64,000 nt of DNA from Cercospora beticola (Eukaryota; Ascomycota; Dothideomycetes; Mycosphaerellales; Mycosphaerellaceae): contig NC_088943.1 in assembly GCF_033473495.1 (NCBI RefSeq), forward strand, positions 724,001 to 788,000. The letters run 5' to 3'. Both the position numbers and the translations under genes were made by a program. The notes under the pieces were generated by a model, which worked only from the letters and a program-made list of their open reading frames with translations, was not told where the DNA came from and ran no database searches. Position 1 is the stretch's first letter. Each line of letters starts with the position of its first letter. Below are positions 19,340 to 30,585 of this stretch, in pieces.

Positions 19340-21745
19340 TCAGTCGGGTTGTTCCCGTTCGCTCATCTCTTCGCGCTGAACGATGTTCTGCATCTCCCTG
19401 GGGTCATTCACTTCCCACCATCGATACAAAGGCTCAGGTCTTCTCGGCTCCGCAGTTCGACAGCCACCAAGGTACCAGCGGAGTCGTGACAGCCAAAGCG
19501 GTATCACCTCGAGAACCTGGTACTGCCAGAACCCTTTGGCAGGCACCTCGAATATCTTGTAGAGTTCTTCAAGAGCGAGGGCTGTCATATTGCCAGGATT
19601 GTCGCGATCAGCCGCTCCGACAGTCTCGCGCACAAAGCAGAAAACCAGCACGAACGCAACCAGGTTGAGGAATGTGAAGATTCCAAGCAGTCCGCCATGG
19701 CTGAGGGACGACGCAGTTATCGCCGGCACGAAGAGTGTTAGCAGTCCAGCTCCGAGCAAATTTGTGAAGACTGCGAACGACATCCCAGCGACGCGATGGT
19801 CTAGCGGAAAGACTTCTGCGCTGATTGTAAAAGGAACAGGTCCCATGCCCTATAAAGTAGTCAGTCGAATGCAGCAAGACATCTGCCCCACGATTTCGCA
19901 GTCTGAAGATGCTTCTGAGCAACCACTTACCCAGCTGTAGATCGCAATGAAGATATACGAGAAGACTGCCAAAGCTTCATCATGCGAACCTCCAATGTAG
20001 CTCAGTGCCGCAGCGCCCATAAAGCCGAGCAGAAACGGCAAGGTTGTGGTAAGTAGCCAGCGTCTGCCTTTCTGGTCGATCAGCCAGTAAGCTGGAAAGG
20101 CAAAGAGGAAGTTGACAAGGCCTATGCCCCAACTCATCATCAGTGGGCGCACAAGATCGCGAGAGTCAACGTCCTCGCACAGGACTCCGCTCGTTGTCGC
20201 GAATATTGTCGATGAGTAGAAGATCAGAACATTCACGCCGCACAGCTGTTGCGCTACCATGGCAACAACGGCCGTCAGTGTAGCATTGCGGATGCGAGGT
20301 ATCGTGAATAGCTGTCCGAACTTCTGGAAGAGATTGGGACTCTGCGTTCGAGCGACGATGTGATCGACTCGCCCAACGTCGTCGTCTCTTTCGTCGTCGG
20401 AGTCCACAGGCCTGTCATGGTCATTGCTGTCGACATGCCTTGCGATGATCAATTCAACGTTCTGCTGATAGTGCGTGTAGAGTAATTCTTTCGCCGCCAG
20501 GACGCGTGAGCCGCGCAGTCGACTGAGCGTCTCGTAGGCTTCGGGATAGTAGTCTTTTCCCTTTCCCATCAGGAAACGAGGCGATTCTGGGCAGGCAATG
20601 ACAGCCAGTGCAAGAAGGATGATGGTCGGGAAAGCGGAGGACGCTGTCATCCAGCGCCACGACGTGGTCCCTGCTGTTATCAGTCGCTCTTTCCGTCACC
20701 ACGACTTCCACGCGTACTTACCCAACGGCGCGACCATCAAGTTCGCACTAAATCCGAGAAAGATGCCTGCACAATGCATCAGAACACGTTCGCCTCGAAA
20801 CACGACGTGGATGCTCACCGAACGCGTCGAACAGCTGCCAGTTCATGACCAGCGATCCTCGAATGCGAGCTGGCGCGACCTCAGCTGCGAAAACGGCGAC
20901 CACAGACGCTTTGCAGCCCATGCCGATACCAAGAATGATCCGACAGGCAAGAAACTGCTGCCATGTCTTCACCAGTGCGCCACCGACAGAGGCGGCAAGA
21001 ATGAAAACCGCGGAGATGATGATTGCAGCTCTGCGTCCGAACAGAAGTTCGTTGGCGGGATCAGACAAGAGAAGGGCAAAGATGGCGGCGGAGAACCACG
21101 GCGCTGCGTTCACAATCGCAAACAGCCACGCTTGGTCACCTTGCGCTTCGCAAGAAGAACGTGTCGGGTTCAGCAAATCGACTGGCCATGTGAGATTGGC
21201 GCCATTGCTGCCAGTTTGATTCCCTGCCAAGATCAGCATTTTACTCCACTGTCACAGAAGTCATGCTACCCACAGCCCTGGACGATGGCTCCAATGCACA
21301 GGATGATGATCGTTGTCCTCAGTTCCTTCGGCTGGTGCCAGAAACCGGACTTTCTGGGTGGCTCATCAGCGCGCTTTTTCAGATGCGCGGGATGTTTCCT
21401 CCAGAATTCAAGGGTCCACGGAGCTTTGCTGTCGACGTGATCAATTGCCTCTTGCTCTTCACGTTGAAGATCAGCTCGCTCGACTGGCGTGAGTCCTGCA
21501 ACCCCATTGGCATCAATCTGCTCGACTGCACGCCAAGTTCTGGGATTTCGGAGGACGCGCGCTGCTTTGACGAATGTCGTACGCCACACCTGCAACCCAT
21601 ATTCTTCAACAAGTCGGTCTGCGCGTCCGTCCACCTGCTTGTCGCTCAAGTCCTCGAAAGGATGATCAATTCTAGCCAGAAGTGTCAGCAAGCCAACTCG
21701 TTCTGCTCAACACAGCAGTTACCTGTGGGTATTGCGGCCAGCCAT
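19340..21745 (-). CDS. MFS sugar/polyol:H+ symporter
   Basis: Six exons in phase: 21745-21723, 21671-21274, 21223-20819, 20766-20722, 20673-19931 and 19849-19340, giving 707 aa. The tiny first exon (MAGRNTHR) has the strong start context GCCGCCATGG. A cytosolic N-terminus of about 110 residues precedes helix 1 and QGWNQTGSNGANLTWP. Later come GRRAAIIISAVFI, CPESPRFLMGKG (PESPR motif), QQLCGVNVLIFYSS and WGMGPVPFTISAEVFPLDHR, all sugar-porter (SP) family signatures. Acidic loop DSNDHDRPVDSDDERDDD sits between the two six-helix halves. It is most like large fungal polyol/hexose porters with long termini. One acceptor is a tandem CAGCAG (NAGNAG), allowing a one-residue choice. It lies beside the Zn2Cys6 gene, same strand. 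Confidence 0.87.
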
Positions 21746-22720
21746 GGCGGCATAGATCAGCTAGCATTTATTCGAGCGTGCTCATCAGTCAATGGCGAGC
21801 ATAAAGTCTACCACAGATGTTGCTACACGAAATCTGCCCACAGGCATCTGTGTGCACGGGCAGCGACTTTTCATCGCCCATGCTTTGTGAGGCTGAGGCG
21901 AGGTGCAGATCGTGTTACACTCGCACGAGGTCACTTATTGCTCCCATGCACAGCTTGGGGTTGCAGGGCGGCCTCCTCGGTTACACTGCTGATCACCTGA
22001 ATTTGGCTGCCAGTCCAGCCAAGAGCTTGTGAGGATCGATGCAGACTGATGTATGTTCGTACTTCACTCGACGTTGGATAAAGACCAGAAGGGTAAACTG
22101 CGCCTTGGGCCCAGCGCATGGAAGACGACTAGAGACCATCTCGACCTATGATCGGGGTTAGTGGCGACCAGAACGCGCTATGCTAGGCGGAAGGATGACT
22201 GGAGTGCGTCGAGTACAGCCTCAACGCCATCAGAGTCACTGAGACGAAGGATGCTTTGCTCCGACCGGTCAGCGTGAAAGATCGGGACCGATTCTCACGT
22301 CACGCGTGTGCTCTTGATCTGCAAATCCGGACGTTGGCGGTTGGCCAAGCAGCTCAGCTCGTCCACGCTGCAAGCCTACAAACAGGAAACAAAGCTTTGT
22401 GGAGGCGGAGTCGTTCCCCCACCCAGTCGCCCTCCTGCATGCACTCAAGATGCCGCAATCCCCAGATCCTTCAGAAGCCAAGCAGGCGTGTGTGTCGTAG
22501 AGAACTTGTCCTCGCAGTCTGATTTTCGATGTGAGGCGCGCGGCGTGCGTGGCGACCGCATCTCCGGTTTTTGCCTGGCCGTTCGCCCTCTCCAGTCACC
22601 GCACATGATGGAGACATTGCAGGCTCCAATCTCTTATTCGAAAGCAACGTGCTTCGACAATGTGTCCCGCGCCTCTCAAACCTACTCTCAGCCTTCTTTC
22701 GACCGCAGTCCGTAGATCAA
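21746..22720. other. Divergent intergenic promoter region
   Basis: Separates the leftward transporter from the rightward ankyrin gene. Several short frames on both strands; no domain, no gene called. Confidence 0.55.
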
Positions 22721-25050
22721 ATGGCGGACATCGCTGGGGCACTGCAGACCGCAGACGCCGTGGCCGGCCTCACCACCGCCGTAATTCGACTGTATCACTA
22801 CTGCCAGCAGCTTCGGAAGGCGCATGAGCTAGCACAACTCGTGCTGGAAAAGATCGAAGGTCTGCAGGAAGTACTTGAGGCCGTGGAGCGCATTTGCCGG
22901 CGAAGAAAAGGCGGCTCCCCCCGAGAAAGCAACGAGCAGACAGCAAAGGAGTTGCGCGCTATCCGACAGGCAAGTGAAAGATGTCGAAGTGTGGTGCTGC
23001 GTGTGAGGGAAAAGCTGGGCGTGTTCGACAACACTGGTTCTGAGACGCGGCCCACTCTGTCGGATCGCCGAAACTTTGTCAGCGCTCAGACTGCCATCCA
23101 AGCAGCTCTGGAGAATCTCACTGCCCACAAGCATACTCTGAGTCTGTGGCTAAACGTCCTCCGACTGTAAGTCTCCTGTCGACAGTCTCCAAGGTTTTGT
23201 TCATGGCGTTGGCTGATACGCGCTGCAGAAACGACGAGCAGTCCAATGCACAGAGAAGCACGACTTTCAATGAGCTCCGAACCCGGCTACCAGAGAACGT
23301 GACAATCGAGGTCAAACTAAAGAGTCTATTGGAACAACGCTCGACAGCATCAGCGCGGCAGTCTGTTGCCGACTCTGCCTCTCGTGACGCGACGCGGCCA
23401 ACAGATTCCGATGCCGTGCCCAACCCATCTCCTCCCGTGCTGGAGCCAGACGATGATGAAGCTGAAAGCCGTTCCACTCAAGAGGCGTTGGACGACCTGA
23501 AATCGGTGCGTGATACGGCCAGGAAACTGCTTGCCAAGAGAAGAACTGTCCGCGATGTGCTGCCAGGCCAGGACAAAGATGCTCTCACGCACCATTTGCA
23601 GCGCTATTACGCACGCGGGAAAGAGCACTTGAAAGCTTCGCAACATGCAGAAGCCGAAAGCGACTTCAGCATGGCTCTGGCATATTCCGAGAAGCGATGC
23701 GACAAGTATCAGATCCCTTTCCATGACCGCGAAGTGCTGCTTGAGCATCTAGCCCAAGCCTACAAAGGTCTCAAGCAGTGGGACGCTGCCATCGACATTG
23801 TAGAGAATGAGATCCTGCATGTGAAGGATGGCGAGACTCATGCAGAGCGCTTGCCGCCATCACGATCTGTCGCGCGACAGCACGAACTTCTGGGAGCATT
23901 GTACCTGGAGAGATACTACGAGGCCAGCGTCGACTCCGACTACACTGATGCCCATGAACACACCCAACAGGCATATCAGATCTGGAAAGACATCGAGACT
24001 GAAGCCACCACATTGTCGGAAGATGACTTCAAATGCTTTCGTGGGTGTCTATTGCAGCTGATCAACATGCTTCGCAGTAAAGGTCTCACTATCGAAGCCG
24101 AACACTACGAGGGCGTGCTCGCAAACAAGGTGACGGGTTCGCACACCTCTTTCCACCCAGTAACAACGTTCACAAGCTCTTCAGACTCCGCTAGTGTCTT
24201 CTCTGCAGATTCAAGCATTCTCCGCCGGATCAGTACCGGCCACATCACGTTTGTGGGCGCCTTTGAAGAGGCCGTGAAATGCAAGAACGACAGTCAATTG
24301 CAGTTGCTGCACGACTCTCCTCACTTTGACTGGCCCGCACATGTCAATGAGCGAGACAGCAGACACGAGACTGCTCTTCACTACGCTGTCCAGCGAGGAA
24401 ATCCGGCCACGGTGAAATTCTTGTTGGGCCACAGTGCCGACATCGACGCTATGGACGACCAAAACAGAACCCCGTTGTTCAAAGCTGTGCACAGGCAGCG
24501 TCTCGAGATCGTTGAAGTTCTACTGCAGTGGGAGAAGAGTAAGGTCAACACCCGGACTATCCATGATGGTGCCACGCTTCTCCATGAAGCAGTCAAGAGC
24601 AACAAGACGGACTGCGCCAAGATGTTATTGCAGGCTGATCCACAATTGGTCAATCTGCAGAGCCGATCAGGACAGACAGCACTGCATGTTTGTGCCGAGA
24701 GAGGCCGCGTGGAGCATGTCCGCTTGTTGATCGATTCCGCAGCTGATCTGAACGTAGCAGACTCGGCAAATCGTACGTCTTTGCACTTGGCGTTGTCTGT
24801 CGATGACCCAGCACATGAGTTGATCTTCCTGTTATTGCATGCTGCAGGTGCGAGCACAGGACTGGGAAAGCTCACGAGCAGTGAGAAGGAGCGGCAGAAC
24901 CGGTATCTGGACCAACGACGTACTGCTGCAAGACGACAAAACTCTGTCGGATCCATGTCGCAATCACCTGCTGAAGACGAACCGAGGACAAATGTCTTGA
25001 AGGGGAGAGGCGAGAGGCGCAGGACTTGGAGATCATTTCTGTCGCATTGA
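22721..25050 (+). CDS. Ankyrin-repeat protein with fungal STAND-type N-terminal domain
   Basis: Exons 22721-23166 and 23229-25050 (intron GTAAGT...TGCAG, 62 nt) give 755 aa. Residues 1-150 begin MADIAGALQTADAVAGLTTAVIRL and are helical, like the 'fungal N-terminal domain of STAND proteins' found ahead of NACHT/NB-ARC in NOD-like receptors. There is no P-loop afterwards. Residues about 270-440 are TPR-like helices (LEHLAQAYKGLKQWDAAIDI, GALYLERYYEASV). Residues about 525-690 hold at least four ankyrin repeats (HETALHYAVQRGNPATVKFLL, NRTPLFKAVHRQ, GATLLHEAVKSN, GQTALHVCAERGR). The C-terminus is basic. It is probably a cytosolic interaction scaffold or a NACHT-less relative of heterokaryon-incompatibility receptors; which one is inference. 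Confidence 0.8.
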
Positions 25051-25854
25051 AAAGCTTGGACCCAAGGACGTGAACATGGATGACGCTACGTTCTGGCTGC
25101 TTTTTCGTTTGTAAGCGGCGTCTGATGGGCTCCACATATCATGCACTCTCGTCTGCGCGAAGAGATGCCGCGACTGATGGCCCGCAGGCAAGCTATTGCG
25201 GACGGCCAAACGGGAGTTCGAAAATGCCAACACTTTGTGATCTCTCTTCGCCACCTTGATCGCACGCCTCCTGCGCCTTTCTAAAAAGAATGCTTCAGCT
25301 ATACCGCCGGAGACAGAGATAAGAGGATCACAACAGCAATCGAAGGCCGGGCAGATACACGGTGTTGATCCTAGCTTCTGTTTTGCTTTCTCGCGGTGGC
25401 CAACGCTATCTAGCTCTCGACGTGGTCGGTATCCTCACGATAGGTATGGAATATGCTGCCGACAACGAATCACAAGAAGTGTTACATGCTATCGTTCGTC
25501 ACCACTTGGCGCGAAGACCGCAGGGGACGAGCTATCCTGCCCTACACAGCTGGCCCGGCCCACGCCATCGGTTCCGGTTAATGCCCATGCAGCAGACATG
25601 CAGTAGCGCAGACTTACCAACATCGGCATTGGACATACTCACAAGCTAGTGGGGAGCTGCTCCATTGCCATACAAATGCCGTTTAGTGACAAGACTAGGC
25701 ATGCACACTGGCATCCGCGGACCAGAACTATCAGCGTGATGAGTTGGCAACGTTAGCGAGAGGCACAGTACCGAATGACAATTAGCCAGTGCGCAGAGCG
25801 ATATATGATCAGAAAAGCTAAAGAATCCAACGAGCATCGAACCATCTATCGGAC
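25051..25854. other. Intergenic promoter region of the P450
   Basis: Frames of up to 116 codons at 25256-25649 have no family resemblance. No gene seen. Confidence 0.55.
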
Positions 25855-27351
25855 ATGGCACTTACTCAATACTTGCCTCTGGCGGCAGCCGCCTTCTACG
25901 TCTGTTACCAGATCTACATCCTCCTCACAGACCCACTCAGAGATATTCCGGGGCCCCCACTAGCGCGGATCACCTCACTTCAGACCTTCTATCATTTCTA
26001 TCGCAACAACTGGCAAGAAGATATCAGAGTACTGCACAACAAATATGGTCCCATTGTTCGAATTGCTCCGGGACATTACAGCTTCGCAACACCAGAAGCG
26101 ATTAAGCCAATACATGGATGGAATGGAGGATTTGACAAGTCATCGTTCTATGAACCCTGGAGCCCGCCGGGTACGACAAGTCTGTTCAAAGAGCGGTCGA
26201 ATAAGTTCCATGGCGATCTGAGGAAAAGATTCAGCGCCATGTATAGCATGAGCTCTGTCTTCGCCTACGAAAAGGGCGTGGCGGAATGTGTGGAGTTGCT
26301 CACGAAGAGATTGGAACGAAGTGCTGGTGGAACAGTCGATCTTGCCTGGGAGATCACATGCATGGCATTTGACTCAATTGGCATTGTGACCTATGGCAAG
26401 AGATTTGGCTTCTTGGATCAAGGCGAAGACATTGGAAACCTTTCCAAGTCCGTCTACGCCGCTTTTACATACGGAGGACTAATGGGCTTCTATCCGGACT
26501 TCCACGCACCCTTCATCGCAGCCAAACGCTTCATCGCAAGGCAGCTGAGCTCAAAGGGTACTGGCAAGATGTACCTCGACAACTTCACCTCCGATACCAC
26601 AGTCCAACGCCGCAAAGACCGAGCAGAAGACCCTTCCCTCGTGGAACGCCATCCCGACATCCCCACCAGCATCCTCGACAAATTCCTCGACGCTAACGAA
26701 CGAGACCCCGTCTACTTCAGCGACGCTCACATCACCATGGGTCTCGGCGCCAACGTCACTGCCGGCTCCGACACAACCAGCACAACTCTCACTCAAGCCT
26801 TCTACTACCTGCACCGCAACCCTCACACTCTCGCCAAACTCCGCTCCGAACTCGCTTCCACTGGCGTCCCCGCCAAAGACCTCAGCTTCCGCACTGCACA
26901 ATCTCTCCCATACCTCAACGCCATCATCGACGAAACTCTCCGCCTCTTCCCGCAAACAGGCTTCGGTCTCCCGCGCGTTGTACCTCAAGGTGGAGCCACA
27001 ATCTGCAATCGCCATTTCCCCTCTGGAGCAACAGTTAGTATGAACGCCTGGGCAATGCACTACGACGCAGCTTTCTTCTCCGAGCCAGAGAAATTTATTC
27101 CAGAACGCTGGTTAGATGCGGATAAACCTACGAAGGCGAAAATGCAAGAAGCCTATTTTCCTTTTGGATTGGGAAGTCGGACATGTATTGGGAGGAATAT
27201 TGCGAGTTTGGTGATTTTGAAGGCGCTGCCGCAGTTGGTGGAGAGGTTTGATGTGGAGTTTAAGGGAGATGTGGAGGAGAAGGGGTTGCCGGTGCAGAAT
27301 ATTTTCCTGGTGAGGGCGACGGAATTTCCGGCTGTGGTTAGTGTTAGGTGA
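25855..27351 (+). CDS. Cytochrome P450, pisatin-demethylase-like
   Basis: Single exon, 498 aa, full-length for a microsomal P450. An N-terminal hydrophobic anchor (residues 1-25) is followed by the hinge DIPGPPLARI. The I-helix motif is AGSDTTSTT, the ExxR motif is ETLRL, PERW follows, and the heme loop is FPFGLGSRTCIGRN with Cys444 as thiolate ligand. The sequence style (HNKYGPIVRIAPGHYSFATP; MCFD-type 'ITCMAFDSIGIVTYGKRFGFL') fits the fungal CYP57/CYP60-like group that includes pisatin demethylase and many secondary-metabolism or xenobiotic monooxygenases. It acts at the ER with NADPH-P450 reductase. It is tail-to-tail with the secreted cysteine-rich gene (245 bp apart). Substrate unknown. 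Confidence 0.9.
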   Translation: MALTQYLPLAAAAFYVCYQIYILLTDPLRDIPGPPLARITSLQTFYHFYRNNWQEDIRVLHNKYGPIVRIAPGHYSFATPEAIKPIHGWNGGFDKSSFYEPWSPPGTTSLFKERSNKFHGDLRKRFSAMYSMSSVFAYEKGVAECVELLTKRLERSAGGTVDLAWEITCMAFDSIGIVTYGKRFGFLDQGEDIGNLSKSVYAAFTYGGLMGFYPDFHAPFIAAKRFIARQLSSKGTGKMYLDNFTSDTTVQRRKDRAEDPSLVERHPDIPTSILDKFLDANERDPVYFSDAHITMGLGANVTAGSDTTSTTLTQAFYYLHRNPHTLAKLRSELASTGVPAKDLSFRTAQSLPYLNAIIDETLRLFPQTGFGLPRVVPQGGATICNRHFPSGATVSMNAWAMHYDAAFFSEPEKFIPERWLDADKPTKAKMQEAYFPFGLGSRTCIGRNIASLVILKALPQLVERFDVEFKGDVEEKGLPVQNIFLVRATEFPAVVSVR

Positions 27352-27596
27352 GGTGAGGTGAGAGTAATGAGAAGGAGGTCACTGGGGTGAGATTGGTTGG
27401 AGGTGAGGGTGTGGTGTGGAGAATGGTATATTCTTTGGAGATTTGTGTTACATTGAGCCTCGTTCGGTCAGTGCGCAACCACTGATTTCTTTGACTTCCA
27501 TTCGTGTTCAGCGGTCTTGGGTCGTCCATCAGCTTCTTTCTCTTCATCGCGTACGATCTTCGAGAATCGAACCACCTTTATTCCATTCACCATAAC

Positions 27597-27899
27597 TCAT
27601 GCCGGAGCTCGGCAATTACACCTGCAGATTCCTTGTCGTGCTGCACAACCTGGGACGGGCAAGAAGACGCCGTTCACACCTTGACAGCATCGAACAGACT
27701 GAGACGGTTCAGTAGATTCGCAAGCGCGTTGACAGAATGCTTGTCCGTTTTGTCCAGAGGGTGGTGTGAAGCACCCGTTCGCGACCCAAGCGTTATCATT
27801 CGAGCATTGTCGCTTGTCGAGAGTAGCTTCTGCGTCGGCGACTGGCGAGGCTGTGACGAGTGTTGCTGCTGCGAGCAGTATGGCGTGGAGGAGGTTCAT
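27597..27899 (-). CDS. Small secreted cysteine-rich protein (effector-like)
   Basis: Single exon, 100 aa. I chose ATG 27899 because it opens a clear signal peptide (MNLLHAILLAAATLVTAS), whereas the open frame extends further upstream only through non-hydrophobic sequence. A short propeptide ends in a Kex2-type LDKR site. The predicted mature peptide is about 70 residues and contains ten cysteines, including one CC pair and a terminal CRCNC cluster, which is an even number fitting five disulfides. It matches no family I can name with confidence. Such proteins in fungi include effectors, antifungal peptides and spore-surface proteins. Because the spacing is compact, a disulfide-knotted extracellular fold is likely. 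Confidence 0.72.
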   Translation of the reverse strand: MNLLHAILLAAATLVTASPVADAEATLDKRQCSNDNAWVANGCFTPPSGQNGQAFCQRACESTEPSQSVRCCQGVNGVFLPVPGCAARQGICRCNCRAPA

Positions 27900-28673
27900 C
27901 GTGTTGAAGGGAGTTGTTTGGTGCTTGCTGTAATTGTGTTGTATGTGGTTTCCCGAGGTTAGTGACCTACGAGATTTGTGTTGCTCGAGCGGGCGACCCT
28001 GTCCCGCATCATATATACCCACTACCATTCGAACAGATACACCGCGTGGCTGAGAATAAGGTGTCGTCCCTTCGAAGCAAAAGCAACGCGCGGCTCAGAA
28101 AGGTAGGTGTCAAGCAGATCAGCAAGCTGTGAGTATTGGCATAGCCAATGAGGAAACCGAGTTAGCGAGACACTTGTTAGTCGCAGTTCTAGCTCGTGAA
28201 AGAGGCGTTTCATAGACCATTTGGACGTGTGCGGGCAACTGCATTACTTGAATCTCTTATCTTATCAGATCTGATCGGTCCTAAATTCACTTGAACGTTT
28301 GTTCGATGGCAACGCAGTTCGAGCGGCTTGGCGTGGAGCAGAAGGATTTTAGAATTGTCCGGGCGTTTGGGTTGCCTTTCGAAGCTTGCTTGTGCAGGCT
28401 GACTGTGCTGTTGACAAGCTCGACAGCAACACAGTCTCGAGCGCGGACGTTGGCAATACGTCTTCAGCTAGTGCTCTTTTGCCTGCTCGAGGCTTGCAAT
28501 CACCCTAACGTACGAAGACGATTGAGATCATCGGAGCAAGACTGGGACCGAGCAGAGAATGGTGCGCGACGTACGACCCAAATGCAGGCCAGCCAGAGAG
28601 GGTGCACGTACTAGGTGGTCAACTGGGTGTTGTCTCGACCACTGGTTGTGCGCACCCAATACTGCAAAGCGCA
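27900..28673. other. Intergenic
   Basis: Upstream region of the secreted peptide gene and 3' flank of the F-box gene. A plus-strand frame at 28291-28614 has no recognisable feature. No gene seen. Confidence 0.55.
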
Positions 28674-29381
28674 TCACTTCTTGACCGCCTTCAGCGCTCG
28701 TAGTGCGTCCGAAGCCGATTTGTTGCGCCACTCGTTCGAATAGCCGCTCCACAACGACCAATCGCTAATGGACAAGGAGCCAGGAGAACATAGGTGCGTG
28801 GCGTCCCAGATGTTACCCATAGTCACGCCCTCTAGACCACCATCCACCTTGATCTTGCTCGCACCAACGTTGACCGTTACAGCTCGCACCGGTGGCTGAG
28901 TCAGAAGCTGCCGCCTCCAAGATGCCTCTGGTCTGGCTATTGCTCGACTCGGCTGCCTCTCAAGTAGGAGCAAAGGGCCCACAAGAAGATGTTCATGAAT
29001 TGCGAAGGGGCAGTGGCTACCTTGCGAGGAGACCCAGCTGCCATCGCGGTGCTCGCTAGGCGATCCAACGAAGTGAAGGGGGCCTAGGTTGCCTATGGGT
29101 CGGAAGAACAGAGCCTGCTGGATTGGAGTTGAGGCGGTGACTATGTCCCTCCACTTGCGGCAGACGCGCTGAACGTTGACAAGAAGCTGCTGGGGTGGCA
29201 CTTCGAGGAGGATGGCTTCGGCCAATTCCAAGATGCCAAAGAGGGCGTCGAAAGCAGAGTTGTTGTGCTGGATCCTGTTAGCCTGGGCATTTCCAAGGCG
29301 TTGCTGCCATACCTGTAAGGCCACCATTTCGAAGCGAAAGTGAAAGAGCTGGGAGGTGGTGGCGCCGAACTGCACATACAC
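28674..29381 (-). CDS. F-box-like protein
   Basis: Single exon, 235 aa, with an alternative start at Met19 (29327). Residues about 50-90 read GILELAEAILLEVPPQQLLV then NVQRVCRKWRDIV and STPIQQALFFRP, the degenerate F-box common in large fungal F-box families ('lP.ElllmILe.Lp...Ll..qrVcr.WR.li..S..lq..LFl.p'). The rest has no obvious LRR or WD repeats. Such proteins are expected to act as substrate adaptors of SCF ubiquitin ligases through Skp1, but many family members are poorly conserved. Identity beyond the F-box is unknown. Confidence 0.65.
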   Translation of the reverse strand: MYVQFGATTSQLFHFRFEMVALQVWQQRLGNAQANRIQHNNSAFDALFGILELAEAILLEVPPQQLLVNVQRVCRKWRDIVTASTPIQQALFFRPIGNLGPLHFVGSPSEHRDGSWVSSQGSHCPFAIHEHLLVGPLLLLERQPSRAIARPEASWRRQLLTQPPVRAVTVNVGASKIKVDGGLEGVTMGNIWDATHLCSPGSLSISDWSLWSGYSNEWRNKSASDALRALKAVKK

Positions 29382-29953
29382 TCCAGAATGAAACCTGCGA
29401 TGAGATTAAGTAACGTGAAAGATGCCAGTTGAGCGACTAAACATTGTCTGTTCAACTCTGTCCTTATTCACCCGGGCATCCCGAACGAGCGACTTTCATG
29501 AGACAACATGGTATGGGTAGTGCCGCCAGATAGCGCCCTAGGGTTGCGTAGAAACTGCAACAATCAGTGTGCTCTACTAATCAGGATTGGTGTCGCCGCT
29601 ATGAGGCAACTGTGCGATGTTTCAGCGTCCAGGTTCTCCCTTCCATGTCTGCTGACATGTCGGTGATCTGGGGCTACCACGATACTCAATTCTAGGGCCT
29701 CTGAACATAGTACGGCGGCTGGTGTTCTCGGAGCGCTGAGGCAGATGAGTCGCAGAAGTTGTCCATCGCAAAAGGTGAGACGGAAGTGTCGTGCCAGAGT
29801 CCGAAGTACGCAGCGCATTTCAGCCGGGGCCCGTGCTTTCGGCTAGCGGATTCGGCGATAGGCGATAAGCTCCAACTTTGCGAAACTGGAGAACTTTCGT
29901 CGCAGACCTCGAATTTGTTCAGCCGACAACATCTTTGCACGATACAACGCACA
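29382..29953. other. Divergent promoter of F-box gene and RRS1
   Basis: Short spacer with 5' flanks of both genes. The plus-strand frame is open upstream of the RRS1 start to 29759, but that stretch lacks family conservation and probably represents 5' UTR. Confidence 0.5.
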
Positions 29954-30585
29954 ATGGCCGCCATGGAGATTGATAATGCTCAGGCGCAACCGTACGTGTT
30001 CGACTTGGGGAACCTGATGTGCCAAGATCCCAACCCACTCCCATCGTTGAAGGAAGCGGCCACGCCTGCTGAAAAAGAAGCCATCCTCTCCAGCGTTGCG
30101 CAAAAATGCGCGCAGTCTCTCATACACCAGCTTCTTGCCCAACCGATCAACCGTAACGAAACCGACGGTAGTCTGCAGATATCACTACCTGCACCGGAGT
30201 TTCCGCTACCCAGAGAGAAGCCTGTGCCCAAAGAGAAGGAAAAGACGAAATGGGAGAAATTCGCGGAGAAGAAGGGTATCAAGGCGAAGCGAAAGGACGG
30301 CAAAATGGAATTCGACGAGGATCGCAAAGAGTGGAGGGCGAAGTATGGATACGGCAGTCAGATCCGGAGGAAGCCAGGCGAGGTGGAGGCGGATTGGATT
30401 CAGGAAATCGATGAGAAGGCGGAGAGGGCGAAGAAAGAGGAGGGCGAGAAGAAGGGACATGGTGGCAAGCGGAAGGGTGAGTTCGCGCTGTGTCCGACTT
30501 TGATGTAACTTGTGCTAACTGAGCTACAGCAATGGGCGACACTGCCATTCGGAATCAGAAATTGTCGAAGAAGAGCAGGAAATGA
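29954..30585 (+). CDS. RRS1: Ribosome biogenesis regulatory protein RRS1
   Basis: Exons 29954-30476 and 30530-30585 (53-nt intron GTGAGT...GCTACAG with a GCTAAC branch site) give 192 aa. The start (GCACAATGGCC) leads into YVFDLGNLMCQDPNPLP, the family N-terminal signature. The middle holds KTKWEKFAEKKGIKAKRKDG and EWRAKYGYG, the most conserved Rrs1 block, and the highly charged C-terminus ends MGDTAIRNQKLSKKSRK. In yeast, Rrs1 with Rpf2 loads 5S RNP (5S rRNA, uL18, uL5) into pre-60S particles in the nucleolus. It is essential and usually single-copy, so this is a core gene. The short last exon is easy to miss, as reading through the intron gives a stop at 30508. Confidence 0.9.

Noticed and set aside
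26551..27060. 169-codon antisense ORF inside the P450 gene
   Set aside because: It mirrors a stop-poor coding frame of the P450; composition is Gly/Val/Glu biased and without a domain.
27555..27600. GGTTCGATTC-like tRNA B-box on the minus strand
   Set aside because: The neighbouring T-arm does not pair and no A-box or acceptor stem is present.
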